NCBI GenBank assembly: GCA_964353635.1
Contig: CAYGVS010000032.1
Location: forward strand, 1 to 11,006
DNA: 11,006 nucleotides
DNA from: JAPLVB01 sp964353635
Lineage (GTDB): Archaea; Aenigmatarchaeota; Aenigmatarchaeia; QMZP01
Reading direction: 5' to 3'
Shown here: piece by piece, positions 1-6,782 of the stretch
Layout: each line of letters begins with the position of its first letter
How positions within the stretch are numbered: position 1 is the first letter of the stretch
Made by a program: the position numbers and the translations under genes
The notes under the pieces: model-generated
Seen by the model: only the letters and a program-made list of their open reading frames with translations
What the model was told of the DNA's origin: nothing
Database searches by the model: none

Positions 1-510
1 CCCATACGCAAGTATCTGCTCCATTTTGGTGGCAGCAGTGTCCTTTGGTGTGAATATGGAGCACTTCAGGCTTGCTAGGCCTGAGTAGGCGGCCACGGAG
101 GCGCCCATGTTGCCTGTGGATGCGCACACTGCGTTCCTGGCATGGAACTCCAAGGCCTTTGCCACCTCCACGGAAGACCCGCGATCCTTGAAGGAGCCTG
201 TAGGGTTCATTCCCTCAAACTTGAAGTAAAGCTCGAACTCCAACTTGAGCTCTTTCTCCAGGTTCCTGGACCTGATAAGGGCTGTGCCACCCTCCTGGAT
301 GGAAACCAGGCTCCTCACAGGATAGAATTCCATATACCTGGAATGAAGGAAAGGCCTTTTCAGTAGGCTTTCCCTATTGATTGATTTCTTGATTTTCTTA
401 CAATCATAAGCTATCTCGAGGGTCGAGCTGCACTTCCTGCATCTGAAAATCAATGTGTTCAGGCTATATCTCTCCCCGCAGGATGGGCAGAGTATGAACT
501 TCTCGAACAT
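1..510 (-). CDS. thrC: Threonine synthase, N-terminal part (runs off the left edge)
   Basis: Threonine synthase converts O-phosphohomoserine to threonine with pyridoxal phosphate, in the cytoplasm. The 170 visible residues start at the ATG ending at 510. A zinc ribbon lies at residues 8-27 (CPSC and CRKC pairs). The PLP lysine is K108 in NPTGSFKDRG, the signature of threonine synthase rather than of general serine/threonine dehydratases. STGN at 131-134 should bind the cofactor phosphate. The N-terminal ribbon is seen in many archaeal threonine synthases. The reading frame is open to base 1, so the rest lies outside the window. The AT-rich box at 534-548 sits about 30 bases before the ATG and suits a leaderless transcript. 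A related fold-type II PLP enzyme is possible but less likely. Confidence 0.93.
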   Translation of the reverse strand, partial: MFEKFILCPSCGERYSLNTLIFRCRKCSSTLEIAYDCKKIKKSINRESLLKRPFLHSRYMEFYPVRSLVSIQEGGTALIRSRNLEKELKLEFELYFKFEGMNPTGSFKDRGSSVEVAKALEFHARNAVCASTGNMGASVAAYSGLASLKCSIFTPKDTAATKMEQILAYG

Positions 511-533
511 GATTCTCTATTGTTTCCAAGGGA

Positions 534-548
534 TAAATTATTTAATAA
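534..548. promoter_or_regulatory. Shared divergent TATA element
   Basis: A single AT-only block (AAATTATTTAATAAA) lies between two divergent genes. It reads as a TATA box on both strands. Its centre is about 27 bases before the ATG at 568 on the plus strand and about 30 before the thrC ATG on the minus strand. No second candidate box is visible in this short gap. Confidence 0.55.
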
Positions 549-567
549 AGCGGCGAGAAGTATTAGC

Positions 568-1476
568 ATGGCAGATACTATTGGCTCTTTCCCGATAATC
601 TTGAACTTTATACCAATCGTCTGGAATATTGTTTATCTTTCTACAATATTGACTACAAGTTGGGTAATTATGAAGGGCTTCAGGGGCTACCTCACATGGC
701 ACATGAAGCTTCTGGTAAGAATAGGCCTGGGCTCTTTGGCGCTTTTATGCACCATATCATTGGTTAACCTCTTACCTGTCATGGGAAGCGGGATACTCAA
801 GTATGTGTTTAACATCATCAATTTCTTTGCAGCAGGCGTCATTTCAACAATTATCCTTACCGTCTCGGTCTTCCTGATATCCAACAAAATTTACAATATT
901 AAGGAAATGGAAAATTCCATGAATAAGCTAAGAAACAAAATCATGAAGGCAAAATCGGTTGAAAAGGATTTCTCAGGAAAGTCGAGGTTCAGGAGGCTTC
1001 TTAGGCCAATAAACCTTTCAGGAATTGTGGTTCTAACGGTTCTGCTTTTGATAGCATTATCTAGCTTTAGGGGATTCCCCGACCATACAAAAAATGTACA
1101 GGATGCTATAGCCGAAACCCTTTCGGAGCAGGGTGTAAACTCAGAAATGCTGAAGGCTTTCTGCAGCTTCATGGAAGGATATAACCAAACCGGGGGCTTC
1201 TCAGATGATTGCGCAGGACCATTGGAACTTGTGCAAAGCGTCAATAACCTTTCGCTCAGCAATGTCCTTGAGATTGGAAACAAACTTTCCATATACGTGG
1301 ATTCTTCAATAGAGTCCTTAATTGAGTCCAGCTCTGGACAAAATGTGGAGTTTATGTACAGGATAGAGTATAAACAAAGAGTTTACGCCCTTGCCTTGAC
1401 TTCTGGGCAGAGCGTATGCTCAGCCACAGGAAGCAAATTCTGCGGGTGTGTAAATATGAGCTCCTTTATAGGATAG
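568..1476 (+). CDS. Four-helix membrane protein with an outer Cys-containing domain, unknown function
   Basis: I do not recognise the family. The start was set at ATG 568 because the TATA box is 27 bases upstream; an in-frame TTG at 520 would add 16 residues. The 302-residue protein has hydrophobic segments at about 8-35, 47-70, 80-104 and 149-166. Basic stretches between segments 1 and 2 and between 3 and 4 (106-147, probably helical) suggest these loops are inside, which puts both ends outside. The 135-residue C-terminal domain has five cysteines (199, 215, 284, 292, 294) and sequons at N206, N227 and N296, fitting a folded extracellular domain. A 48-residue zinc-ribbon gene starts 6 bases after the stop, so the two probably form an operon. 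Confidence 0.8.
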   Translation: MADTIGSFPIILNFIPIVWNIVYLSTILTTSWVIMKGFRGYLTWHMKLLVRIGLGSLALLCTISLVNLLPVMGSGILKYVFNIINFFAAGVISTIILTVSVFLISNKIYNIKEMENSMNKLRNKIMKAKSVEKDFSGKSRFRRLLRPINLSGIVVLTVLLLIALSSFRGFPDHTKNVQDAIAETLSEQGVNSEMLKAFCSFMEGYNQTGGFSDDCAGPLELVQSVNNLSLSNVLEIGNKLSIYVDSSIESLIESSSGQNVEFMYRIEYKQRVYALALTSGQSVCSATGSKFCGCVNMSSFIG

Positions 1477-1482
1477 ATTTCT

Positions 1483-1629
1483 ATGCCAAAAATCGTGTGT
1501 CCTTTTTGCGATGAGGTAGTCTGCGTGCGAAGAGAAGACGATTTCCATTCTGTCAATGAGGTTGTCAGGTGTAGGAATTGTGGGGAGGCCTTTGACTGCG
1601 ACCAGGAGGATTGCCTGGACTCTTATTGA
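1483..1629 (+). CDS. Small zinc-ribbon protein, 48 residues
   Basis: This short gene begins at the ATG six bases after the membrane-protein stop and ends at TGA 1627-1629. The protein starts MPKIVCPFCDEVV and carries two CxxC pairs, CPFC at 6-9 and CRNC at 30-33, the geometry of a one-zinc ribbon. The last third is acidic with two more cysteines. Such single-ribbon proteins are common in archaea and usually act as nucleic-acid or protein adaptors, but no specific role can be given. The tight spacing suggests it is translated from the same mRNA as the membrane protein. Confidence 0.72.
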   Translation: MPKIVCPFCDEVVCVRREDDFHSVNEVVRCRNCGEAFDCDQEDCLDSY

Positions 1630-1670
1630 AAGTCATGCAGAATAAAAAATGAGCCGCATGAACAGCAAAC

Positions 1671-1679
1671 TTTAAAAAG
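1671..1679 (+). promoter_or_regulatory. TATA box of the acidic miniprotein gene
   Basis: TTTAAAAAG stands about 46 bases before ATG 1721. A start of transcription about 26 bases on, near 1701, would leave a leader of roughly 20 bases that includes the GGAGGTG ribosome-binding site at 1710-1716. Confidence 0.45.
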
Positions 1680-1720
1680 GCATATGACAAAGAAAAGATT
1701 GTTTAAAGCGGAGGTGTCAA

Positions 1721-1822
1721 ATGACTTTGAATCTCGCTGAAGAGGATGAGGAAGATTTGCTGGCTGACGACGATGACAACGACTGGAAGGATGATGACGA
1801 AGAGGAAGAGGAAGATCTCTGA
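1721..1822 (+). CDS. Acidic miniprotein, 33 residues
   Basis: An ATG at 1721 follows a strong GGAGGTG site (1710-1716), the clearest Shine-Dalgarno in the left half. The frame runs 33 residues to TGA 1820-1822. About two thirds of the residues are Asp or Glu, with one Lys, one Trp, a leucine-containing N-terminal third (MTLNLAEEDEEDLL) and runs such as DDDD and EEEEE. No canonical EF-hand spacing is present. The ribosome site and its own TATA box are the main arguments that it is real, since low complexity makes coding statistics weak. A charge-mimic or ion-buffering role can be imagined but nothing shows it. It converges on ribL with a 22-base gap. Confidence 0.55.
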   Translation: MTLNLAEEDEEDLLADDDDNDWKDDDEEEEEDL

Positions 1823-1844
1823 CACCGGAATATGCACGCCCCTG

Positions 1845-2258
1845 TCATCTGCTGGCACGCTTGCCTAGAGAGCTTAATATTTTTTCAGTCTTATATTCAC
1901 CAATTTGCTTTATCCTGACTATCCTGCATTTAAAACAAGAGTTGGCCAGCCTGGTAGCAACGCTTTCTTCCATCTCCTGGTCATATCCAAGCGCTATTAT
2001 GCTAGGCTTCTCCTTTTTCACAACCCTGAAGAAGTCATTATCATCACCGATGACAGCTCTGTCCACTGGCTTCAGGCTTGCCACCACTTCCCTTCTGGCC
2101 TCTGCAGACATGAGCACGAATCCCTTACGATTCAGAACTGTCTTATCGCTGGCCACGACAACAACCAGGCAGTCTCCCAGCTTCCTTGCTTTCTCCAGGA
2201 AAAACACATGGCCGGGATGGACAAGATTGAATGCCCCGCCTGCAAGGACTTTTTTCAT
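1845..2258 (-). CDS. ribL: FAD synthetase (archaeal RibL-type cytidylyltransferase family)
   Basis: RibL transfers AMP from ATP to FMN to make FAD. The 137-residue protein has the nucleotidyltransferase fold of the glycerol-3-phosphate cytidylyltransferase family: the HxGH motif is HPGH at 14-17 in GAFNLVHPGH, followed by VVVVASDKT, RREVVASL and ALGYDQ at 89-94. The overall run closely follows archaeal FAD synthetases of the MJ1179 type. Two departures stand out: the usual GTFD before HPGH is GAFN, and the late serine/threonine-rich nucleotide motif is reduced to YKTEK. The start at ATG 2258 is preferred over an upstream frame start at 2339 because the family begins right before the first beta strand and a TATA box lies at 2278-2287. 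Another alcohol-phosphate cytidylyltransferase remains possible. Confidence 0.8.
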   Translation of the reverse strand: MKKVLAGGAFNLVHPGHVFFLEKARKLGDCLVVVVASDKTVLNRKGFVLMSAEARREVVASLKPVDRAVIGDDNDFFRVVKKEKPSIIALGYDQEMEESVATRLANSCFKCRIVRIKQIGEYKTEKILSSLGKRASR

Positions 2259-2277
2259 AAAAATAATTCGCTGTAGG

Positions 2278-2287
2278 ATTAAAATTG
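2278..2287 (-). promoter_or_regulatory. TATA-like box before ribL
   Basis: On the minus strand the sequence CAATTTTAATCC lies about 25 bases before the ribL ATG, just beyond the porB stop. This is the spacing of a leaderless archaeal promoter, though read-through from porB is equally possible. Confidence 0.4.
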
Positions 2288-2290
2288 CGA

Positions 2291-3223
2291 TCAGTATTCC
2301 ACAGCCTCCCAGAACCTTCCCTGCCTGAGCAGGTCCCATTCCTTGTTTATCATGTTCTGTATCTGCATGGCCTCATCGGGCCTTATCTGATGAAACCTTC
2401 TCTGCGTCTTCAGGTAGCTTTCAATGGGCTCCAGCTTCTGAAGCGGGAGGGATAGGGAAAACTTCCCCTTCTCAATCTCATAGAGGGGCCAGGCCCCTGT
2501 GATAACAGCCAGCTTTCCCGTATCTATCGTCCTGGACTGGTCGAATCCCCACCCTGTGGGGCATGGGCAAAGCAGGTCAATGAACGCTGGCCCATTGGCC
2601 TTTGCTGCCTTCTGCACCTTCTTCATGAAATCGAGCGGGAATGAAACGCAGGCAGTGGCTGCGTAAGGTATTCCATGCGCTGCCATGATCTTCACCATGG
2701 GCTTGCGGCTGAAAGGATTCCCTTGGGGGGTCGTGGTCGTGTAGGTCCTGAATGGTGTGGAGCTGGCCATCTGGACACCTGTGTTGGAGAATGACTGGTT
2801 GTTGTAGCAGACATAGACAAAGCTTTCACCCCTTTCCGCTGCTGCTGAAAGTGATTGGAATCCGATGTCATAGGTCGCCCCGTCACCTATATAGCATAGT
2901 ATATTGGCCTTCTTTCCAAGCTGCTTCAGGCCTGCGGTTATGCCGCCGACAGCAGCTCCTGCAGTCTCTATCGCCAGGTGAAGCCAAGGCACCTTCAGAG
3001 GCATGTGAGGATAAGTGACAAAGAGCGTCATGCATCCAGAGGAATTCACCACGATTGTGTCCTTCCCCAAGGCCTTCAGGGCCAGCTTGAGGCCCAGGTC
3101 GGCAGGGCATCCGGCGCAGAGCGAGGCGCCGCCTACAACAAGCTCCTCCTCCGGAACATCCTTGATGGAAGAGATTTCTCGACTGAAGGTGCCTCTTGGC
3201 ACCTTCCTACCATCGGCCTTCAT
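2291..3223 (-). CDS. porB: Pyruvate (2-oxoacid):ferredoxin oxidoreductase, beta subunit
   Basis: The beta chain carries the thiamine diphosphate and an iron-sulfur cluster of the enzyme that turns pyruvate, CoA and oxidised ferredoxin into acetyl-CoA and CO2. In the 310 residues the TPP motif is GDG at 113-115 followed 25 residues later by NN at 141-142. Cysteines at 36 and 39 (CAGC), 64 (SSGC) and 219 or 221 (LCPCPTGW) fit the [4Fe-4S] ligands of PorB, and QSFSNTGVQ is typical. The length is normal for the family. The start ATG at 3223 has no clear ribosome site. No alpha, gamma or delta gene adjoins it: the upstream gene is a 62-residue helical protein and the downstream gene is ribL. Substrate preference among 2-oxoacids cannot be decided, though the match is best to pyruvate enzymes. 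Confidence 0.92.
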   Translation of the reverse strand: MKADGRKVPRGTFSREISSIKDVPEEELVVGGASLCAGCPADLGLKLALKALGKDTIVVNSSGCMTLFVTYPHMPLKVPWLHLAIETAGAAVGGITAGLKQLGKKANILCYIGDGATYDIGFQSLSAAAERGESFVYVCYNNQSFSNTGVQMASSTPFRTYTTTTPQGNPFSRKPMVKIMAAHGIPYAATACVSFPLDFMKKVQKAAKANGPAFIDLLCPCPTGWGFDQSRTIDTGKLAVITGAWPLYEIEKGKFSLSLPLQKLEPIESYLKTQRRFHQIRPDEAMQIQNMINKEWDLLRQGRFWEAVEY

Positions 3224-3248
3224 GAGAAGTATTTGTGCGAGCCTGAAC

Positions 3249-3437
3249 TTAAGCCTTGATTATCGAAAGCTTGCGATTGACCTCGGCCAAAAGCTCCTCC
3301 AGAAGTTCCATGTCTGTTACGCTGCTGTATTCCTTCTTTGCGTATTCAAAATATCCTTTGGCATTTCTCAGATTCTCAATAGAGCCTCCTGCCCTGAACT
3401 TATTATATTCCCTTATTCCATCCTCAATAGTAGGCAT
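3249..3437 (-). CDS. Small helical protein, 62 residues, unknown function
   Basis: Not a family I recognise. The protein starts MPTIEDGIREYNKF and is charged and helix-rich, with a likely amphipathic pair of helices (around 26-38 and 43-60). It has no cysteines and no membrane segment. ATG 3437 was chosen because GGTGAT, a usable archaeal ribosome site, precedes it by a few bases (3442-3447); a GTG at 3446 in the same frame would add three residues. It lies 33 bases after the lysS stop and 25 bases before the porB ATG on the same strand, so it is probably co-transcribed with them. The helical pattern could be a protein-interaction module resembling a degenerate TPR, but that is a guess. Confidence 0.62.
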   Translation of the reverse strand: MPTIEDGIREYNKFRAGGSIENLRNAKGYFEYAKKEYSSVTDMELLEELLAEVNRKLSIIKA

Positions 3438-3463
3438 TCCAATCACCTGAATAAAATTGTAAG

Positions 3464-3474
3464 CTATATTTATG
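3464..3474 (-). promoter_or_regulatory. TATA-like box at the end of lysS
   Basis: CATAAATATAG on the minus strand overlaps the lysS stop codon and lies about 31 bases before the 62-residue gene's ATG. It could give the porB group its own promoter in addition to read-through from lysS. Confidence 0.4.
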
Positions 3475-5128
3475 TCGGTTGAGCTTTCCTTAGCAAGCCC
3501 GCGGCCTTCTTCTGCCCCACTGCAAGAATGAATGGGGCGAGCTTGGGCCCAGATTCCTTTCCAAGCAGCACTAGATAAACTGCCCTGAAGAAATCCTGCG
3601 GCCCCAGGCTGTGCTTCTTGGCTATCTCCCAGAAGAGGGAATGAAGCTCTTCCTGGTTCATCCCTTTCTTCTCAAGCATTGCTGCAAGCTCCTTAAGGCT
3701 TTCCTTCTGGGCCTGTGAAAGCTTTAGCCCTTCAGGTGACTTATCCACAAGCCTTATCCTGGCCTGCTCGGGTGCATAATGCTCTGCCCATCTCCTGGCA
3801 TAATCAAGCCTTGCCTTAATCTGCCTCTTTGCAGAAGCAGAAGGCTTTTCCTTCAGGTGGCCTGTTGAAATGAAGAGTCTTATGGCTTCGCTGGTTTTTT
3901 CCTCCTGGAATATCTGGGAAACCATGGCTACGAAATCGAATGGGATGTGCGCTGGCATGGCCTTCGGAACGGATATCTGGGATATGGCATAAAGCCTTTT
4001 CATGTGCTGCCTTTCCTTCTCGTTCTGCACTTCCTGCTTCCCGAAGAAGACCCGTTCATGCATGTCATAGTCGTCATAGAGTAGAGGGAGGCTGCTCCAG
4101 GAGAAGCTCCTTGTCTTCATCAGCTTCTTGTTGTAAAGGAACCGTATGAGCTCAGGCGGCGCGACCTTGAGCCAGTCCGCGGGATAAATGACATTGCCCT
4201 TGCTTGCGGACATCTTCTCGTTGTCTATCATGAGGTGCTCGTAGAATATGGGGACCGGCATGGGGAACCCGAGCGCTTTTTCCGCTATCTCGCCGTTTAT
4301 CCAGAAGGCGCTTCCTGGGACCTGGTACTCCTTGCCGAAGCCTTCTGTGCACACCTTCCAGCGGGCCCACTGGGCTGCCAGCTCGCTCTTGTAGAGGAGC
4401 TTGCCATTGCCCTTTAGCGGGTCATCCTCTCCTTTGTGCCCGCATCCTTTGGCAGTGTGCTTCTCGAACTTGTAGTCAGAGCACTGGTATTTCACAAAAC
4501 CTTCTTTATATCCAAGGAACTTCGTGGTTATTATCTTCCCGCAGTTCCCGCACACAGGCATCCATGGGAACCAGTCCTTCCGCACGGGATTATCCTTCGG
4601 CCTGTACCTGTTCTGGATTTCAACGATGAGAGGCTGGCTCCGGATTATTTTTCCGATCTCCTCCCTGAAGGAGCCTTTCTTGTATTCCTCCCTCATGGAA
4701 TAGGTCTCTATCCTGCCAGAGACGAACATGTGGATTACTTTCAGGTATTTGGAGACATGATGCTCTGCATACGATTTGTGGCATCCATGAAGGTCAGGCA
4801 CATCTGTCACAGGAACCCCTATGTATTTAGAGTAGCTCTCCGGGACTCCCTTTGGTATCTTCCGCAGGGGGTCCATGTTGTCAGCGACCCATATCAGCCT
4901 GGCCTTCTTCCCGCTCTCGCAAAGGGAGTTGAAGACTGAATCGCACCTTATGGTGTCGCTCAGCCTGCCTATGTGCAGCACGCCTGACACCGAGGCCGCT
5001 GTCTTGACAACATATTCCTTGAGCTTGGGTAAGGGCTTGTCAAGATAGTGGAACTTCTCGCGGCCTGCTATCTCCTGCGCAAGCTGGTCTGCCCAGAAAA
5101 GGGATTTCTCCGCCTGGTCTTTCTGCAT
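3470..5128 (-). CDS. lysS: Lysyl-tRNA synthetase, class I
   Basis: It charges tRNA-Lys with lysine in the cytoplasm. The class I type is found in most archaea and some bacteria, unlike the class II enzyme of most bacteria and eukaryotes. In 552 residues the HIGH motif is SGVLHIGRLSD (HIGR at 52-55) and the KMSKS motif is KMSASKGN (305-312). A cysteine group at 193, 196, 216 and 229 fits a zinc site inserted in the catalytic domain. FWADQLAQEI at the N-terminus and RFLYNKK after the KMSKS loop are typical of the class I enzyme. The C-terminal 200 residues form the helical anticodon-binding region. The start ATG at 5128 follows scpB by 20 bases. Size and motifs look intact and functional. Confidence 0.96.
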   Translation of the reverse strand: MQKDQAEKSLFWADQLAQEIAGREKFHYLDKPLPKLKEYVVKTAASVSGVLHIGRLSDTIRCDSVFNSLCESGKKARLIWVADNMDPLRKIPKGVPESYSKYIGVPVTDVPDLHGCHKSYAEHHVSKYLKVIHMFVSGRIETYSMREEYKKGSFREEIGKIIRSQPLIVEIQNRYRPKDNPVRKDWFPWMPVCGNCGKIITTKFLGYKEGFVKYQCSDYKFEKHTAKGCGHKGEDDPLKGNGKLLYKSELAAQWARWKVCTEGFGKEYQVPGSAFWINGEIAEKALGFPMPVPIFYEHLMIDNEKMSASKGNVIYPADWLKVAPPELIRFLYNKKLMKTRSFSWSSLPLLYDDYDMHERVFFGKQEVQNEKERQHMKRLYAISQISVPKAMPAHIPFDFVAMVSQIFQEEKTSEAIRLFISTGHLKEKPSASAKRQIKARLDYARRWAEHYAPEQARIRLVDKSPEGLKLSQAQKESLKELAAMLEKKGMNQEELHSLFWEIAKKHSLGPQDFFRAVYLVLLGKESGPKLAPFILAVGQKKAAGLLRKAQPT

Positions 5129-5146
5129 AATACCTATTTTGGAATA

Positions 5147-5158
5147 AGCTATAATAAT
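5147..5158 (-). promoter_or_regulatory. TATA-like box before lysS
   Basis: On the minus strand TATTATTATAG overlaps the last codons and stop of scpB and is centred about 24 bases before the lysS ATG. It would let lysS be transcribed without a leader and independently of the scp genes. Confidence 0.4.
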
Positions 5159-5784
5159 ATGTTGTCAATGTCGCTCTTTCTCTTTGGCTTCTCAGTCTCA
5201 GGGCTTGCCTTTCCCTGCTCATGAATCGCCTCTTTCTTCTCCGCCGCCGGCTCCATGGCTGCGGCTTCCTTCTTCTGATTCCTACGAGAATCAGCTTTCT
5301 GCGATGACTCGAGCCGCTCCTTTATCCTCTCCTTCTCCTCGCCGAAGTAGCGCTCGAACTCCTGCGTGAGCCTGAATAGCTTTGTCCTGCCCTTCTTCTC
5401 CGCCCGGACGAGGTTCCGCTTCTGTAGGATTTTGAGATAGGAGTAGGCCTTGTTCCCCTGTATCTTGATTATCTCGGACTGCTGCATGGGCTCCTTGTAC
5501 GCAATGAGGGCAAGGGCGCGTTTGCAGCCCTCAGTCATGTCAGAATAAGGCGTAAGGTGCGCGACCTTCTTTAGGAGCTGAGGCCTGACCTGCATGAACC
5601 ATCCTGATGGCCCGCTCACAATCTCCATCCCCCTTTCAGCGTAATCCTTCTGCAATTTCTCAAGCAGCTCCTTGACATAGCCCAGCGAATTCACTCCCAG
5701 AATCTTACCAAGCTCATCCAGCATGAGTGGCCTGCTCGTCATGAACAGTGCTGCCTCAAGGACTTTCTCATGAGTCATAATCAT
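5149..5784 (-). CDS. scpB: Segregation and condensation protein B
   Basis: ScpB is the winged-helix (kite) subunit that dimerises on the ScpA kleisin in the SMC chromosome-organising complex. The 211 residues show the first winged helix at about 5-75 (KVLEAALFMTSRPLMLDELG) and the second at about 80-150, including RALALIAYKEPMQQSEI, the family's best conserved stretch. From about 150 on there is a long charged tail rich in Lys, Glu and Ala, ending KSDIDNILL. The start ATG at 5784 shares one base with the scpA stop (TGATG), so translation is likely coupled; a GTG one codon upstream or ATG 5778 are alternatives. The low-complexity tail is longer than the minimal bacterial form. Confidence 0.9.
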   Translation of the reverse strand: MIMTHEKVLEAALFMTSRPLMLDELGKILGVNSLGYVKELLEKLQKDYAERGMEIVSGPSGWFMQVRPQLLKKVAHLTPYSDMTEGCKRALALIAYKEPMQQSEIIKIQGNKAYSYLKILQKRNLVRAEKKGRTKLFRLTQEFERYFGEEKERIKERLESSQKADSRRNQKKEAAAMEPAAEKKEAIHEQGKASPETEKPKRKSDIDNILL

Positions 5785-6692
5785 CACTTAGCCTTAGCCT
5801 GCTCGGTCTTAGATTTAATCTTTTGGTGGGATGCGCTTTTTAGCTTATTCTGGAAAGAATGCGCCTTCAAATTCTTATGGACAGGCGCCTTTCTTGCAGC
5901 TTCCTTTCCGGCTGGGGCCTTCAGGGCCTTCTCAGCCTTCCTGGTCTCCCTCTCCTTTGTCGCGACCTCCATGGCTGACTTCTCCGGGGAGGTCTTCCTG
6001 ATGAATATCGCCTTGAAGAGCTCCTCCTGCCTGCAGTGCACCTTCTTGTCTTGGTCGAGGTGAACAAGCGGGACAAAGGTATCAAGGACCTCCTTCCTGC
6101 TTTTCATGTTCACCAGCTCGGAGAATTCTACCTCCTCGTCCCTTAGCCTTGCGAGCAGGGAGTCTATCTTCCTGTAAAGGCTCTCTATCCTCTCAGTGAT
6201 GTTGTCCTCATGGATGACAATCTGCTCCCTTCTCCTTGCGCTCCTCTCCGTCCTCCTGGCATCAGTCTTCAGCGCGTTCCGGAGCGCTGATATGAGCTCA
6301 GTCAAAACAATCTTCCTTACAGGCTGCCTCTTGGATGGCACATCCAGCCTGACCTGGTCCAGGACAATCTCTCCATTCCCGTTGATCGCAGGCACAAGCT
6401 CCTCAGGGGCCAGCTCCCCGGCGTCCAGCTCTTCAGGCTGCTGCGTCAGGCCTTTGAGATACTCAATATGGTCTGACTTCATCCTCAGCAGCACAGCGGC
6501 TATCACAACATACTTGGCAGGTATCTTGAAGTCCAGCTCCTCCATCTTGCCTATATACAGCAGAAAAGACCTGGAGAGCAGGCTCAGGTCCAGGTTCCAG
6601 GGGTCCATACCTTCCCAAGCAATAATCTTGTATATTATCTGCTCCCAGGAGTACTCCGATGTTATCAGCTCCATGATGTCTTTTTCGTCCAT
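5784..6692 (-). CDS. scpA: Segregation and condensation protein A (kleisin)
   Basis: ScpA bridges the two SMC heads. The N-terminal helical domain contains the family hallmark WEGMDPWNLDLSLLS (26-40) and then IPAKYVVIAAVLLRMKS, also diagnostic. The winged helix that contacts the second SMC head lies near residues 180-235 (VEFSELV to KAIFI). After it comes a basic tail of about 65 residues made mostly of Lys, Ala and Glu, ending in KTEQAKAK, which might bind DNA or a partner. ATG 6692 was chosen, giving 302 residues; a GTG at 6701 is in frame, but the TATA box at 6711-6719 would place transcript starts near 6692. scpB follows with a one-base overlap. The smc gene is not in the window. Confidence 0.9.
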   Translation of the reverse strand: MDEKDIMELITSEYSWEQIIYKIIAWEGMDPWNLDLSLLSRSFLLYIGKMEELDFKIPAKYVVIAAVLLRMKSDHIEYLKGLTQQPEELDAGELAPEELVPAINGNGEIVLDQVRLDVPSKRQPVRKIVLTELISALRNALKTDARRTERSARRREQIVIHEDNITERIESLYRKIDSLLARLRDEEVEFSELVNMKSRKEVLDTFVPLVHLDQDKKVHCRQEELFKAIFIRKTSPEKSAMEVATKERETRKAEKALKAPAGKEAARKAPVHKNLKAHSFQNKLKSASHQKIKSKTEQAKAK

Positions 6693-6710
6693 AAACAACA
6701 CTCTGCTCGC

Positions 6711-6719
6711 TTAAATCTT
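6711..6719 (-). promoter_or_regulatory. Proximal TATA box of scpA
   Basis: GATTTAAG on the minus strand is about 22-26 bases before ATG 6692, the leaderless spacing seen for other genes here. A stronger-looking box, GTATAAAAGC at 6768-6777, would give a leader of about 55 bases and may be an alternative or second promoter. Confidence 0.45.
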
Positions 6720-6782
6720 CCACACAGAATCGCAATCATGCTAGTAAATAATATGGGGAAGAACGCTTTTATACATTGGAAA

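Noticed and set aside
142..366. Plus-strand 74-codon frame near the left edge
   Set aside because: It is antisense to the threonine synthase segment that contains the PLP lysine motif.
520..567. TTG start giving 16 more residues to the membrane protein
   Set aside because: The added residues would be encoded by the TATA box itself, and ATG 568 lies at the expected distance from that box.
1861..2328. Plus-strand 155-codon frame opposite ribL
   Set aside because: It is fully antisense to a clear nucleotidyltransferase gene and its Ser/Leu-rich translation is typical of a reverse-frame shadow.
2259..2339. 27-residue N-terminal extension of ribL
   Set aside because: It overlaps the end of porB, is hydrophobic and unlike the family, and the TATA box and family start both favour ATG 2258.
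4436..4939. Plus-strand 167-codon frame opposite lysS
   Set aside because: It is antisense to the catalytic part of a well-conserved tRNA synthetase and has no family features of its own.
6665..6739. Minus-strand 24-codon frame overlapping the scpA start, a possible upstream ORF
   Set aside because: It has no ribosome site and overlaps the scpA start out of frame. It would need the distal TATA box at 6768-6777 to be the real promoter, which is not shown.
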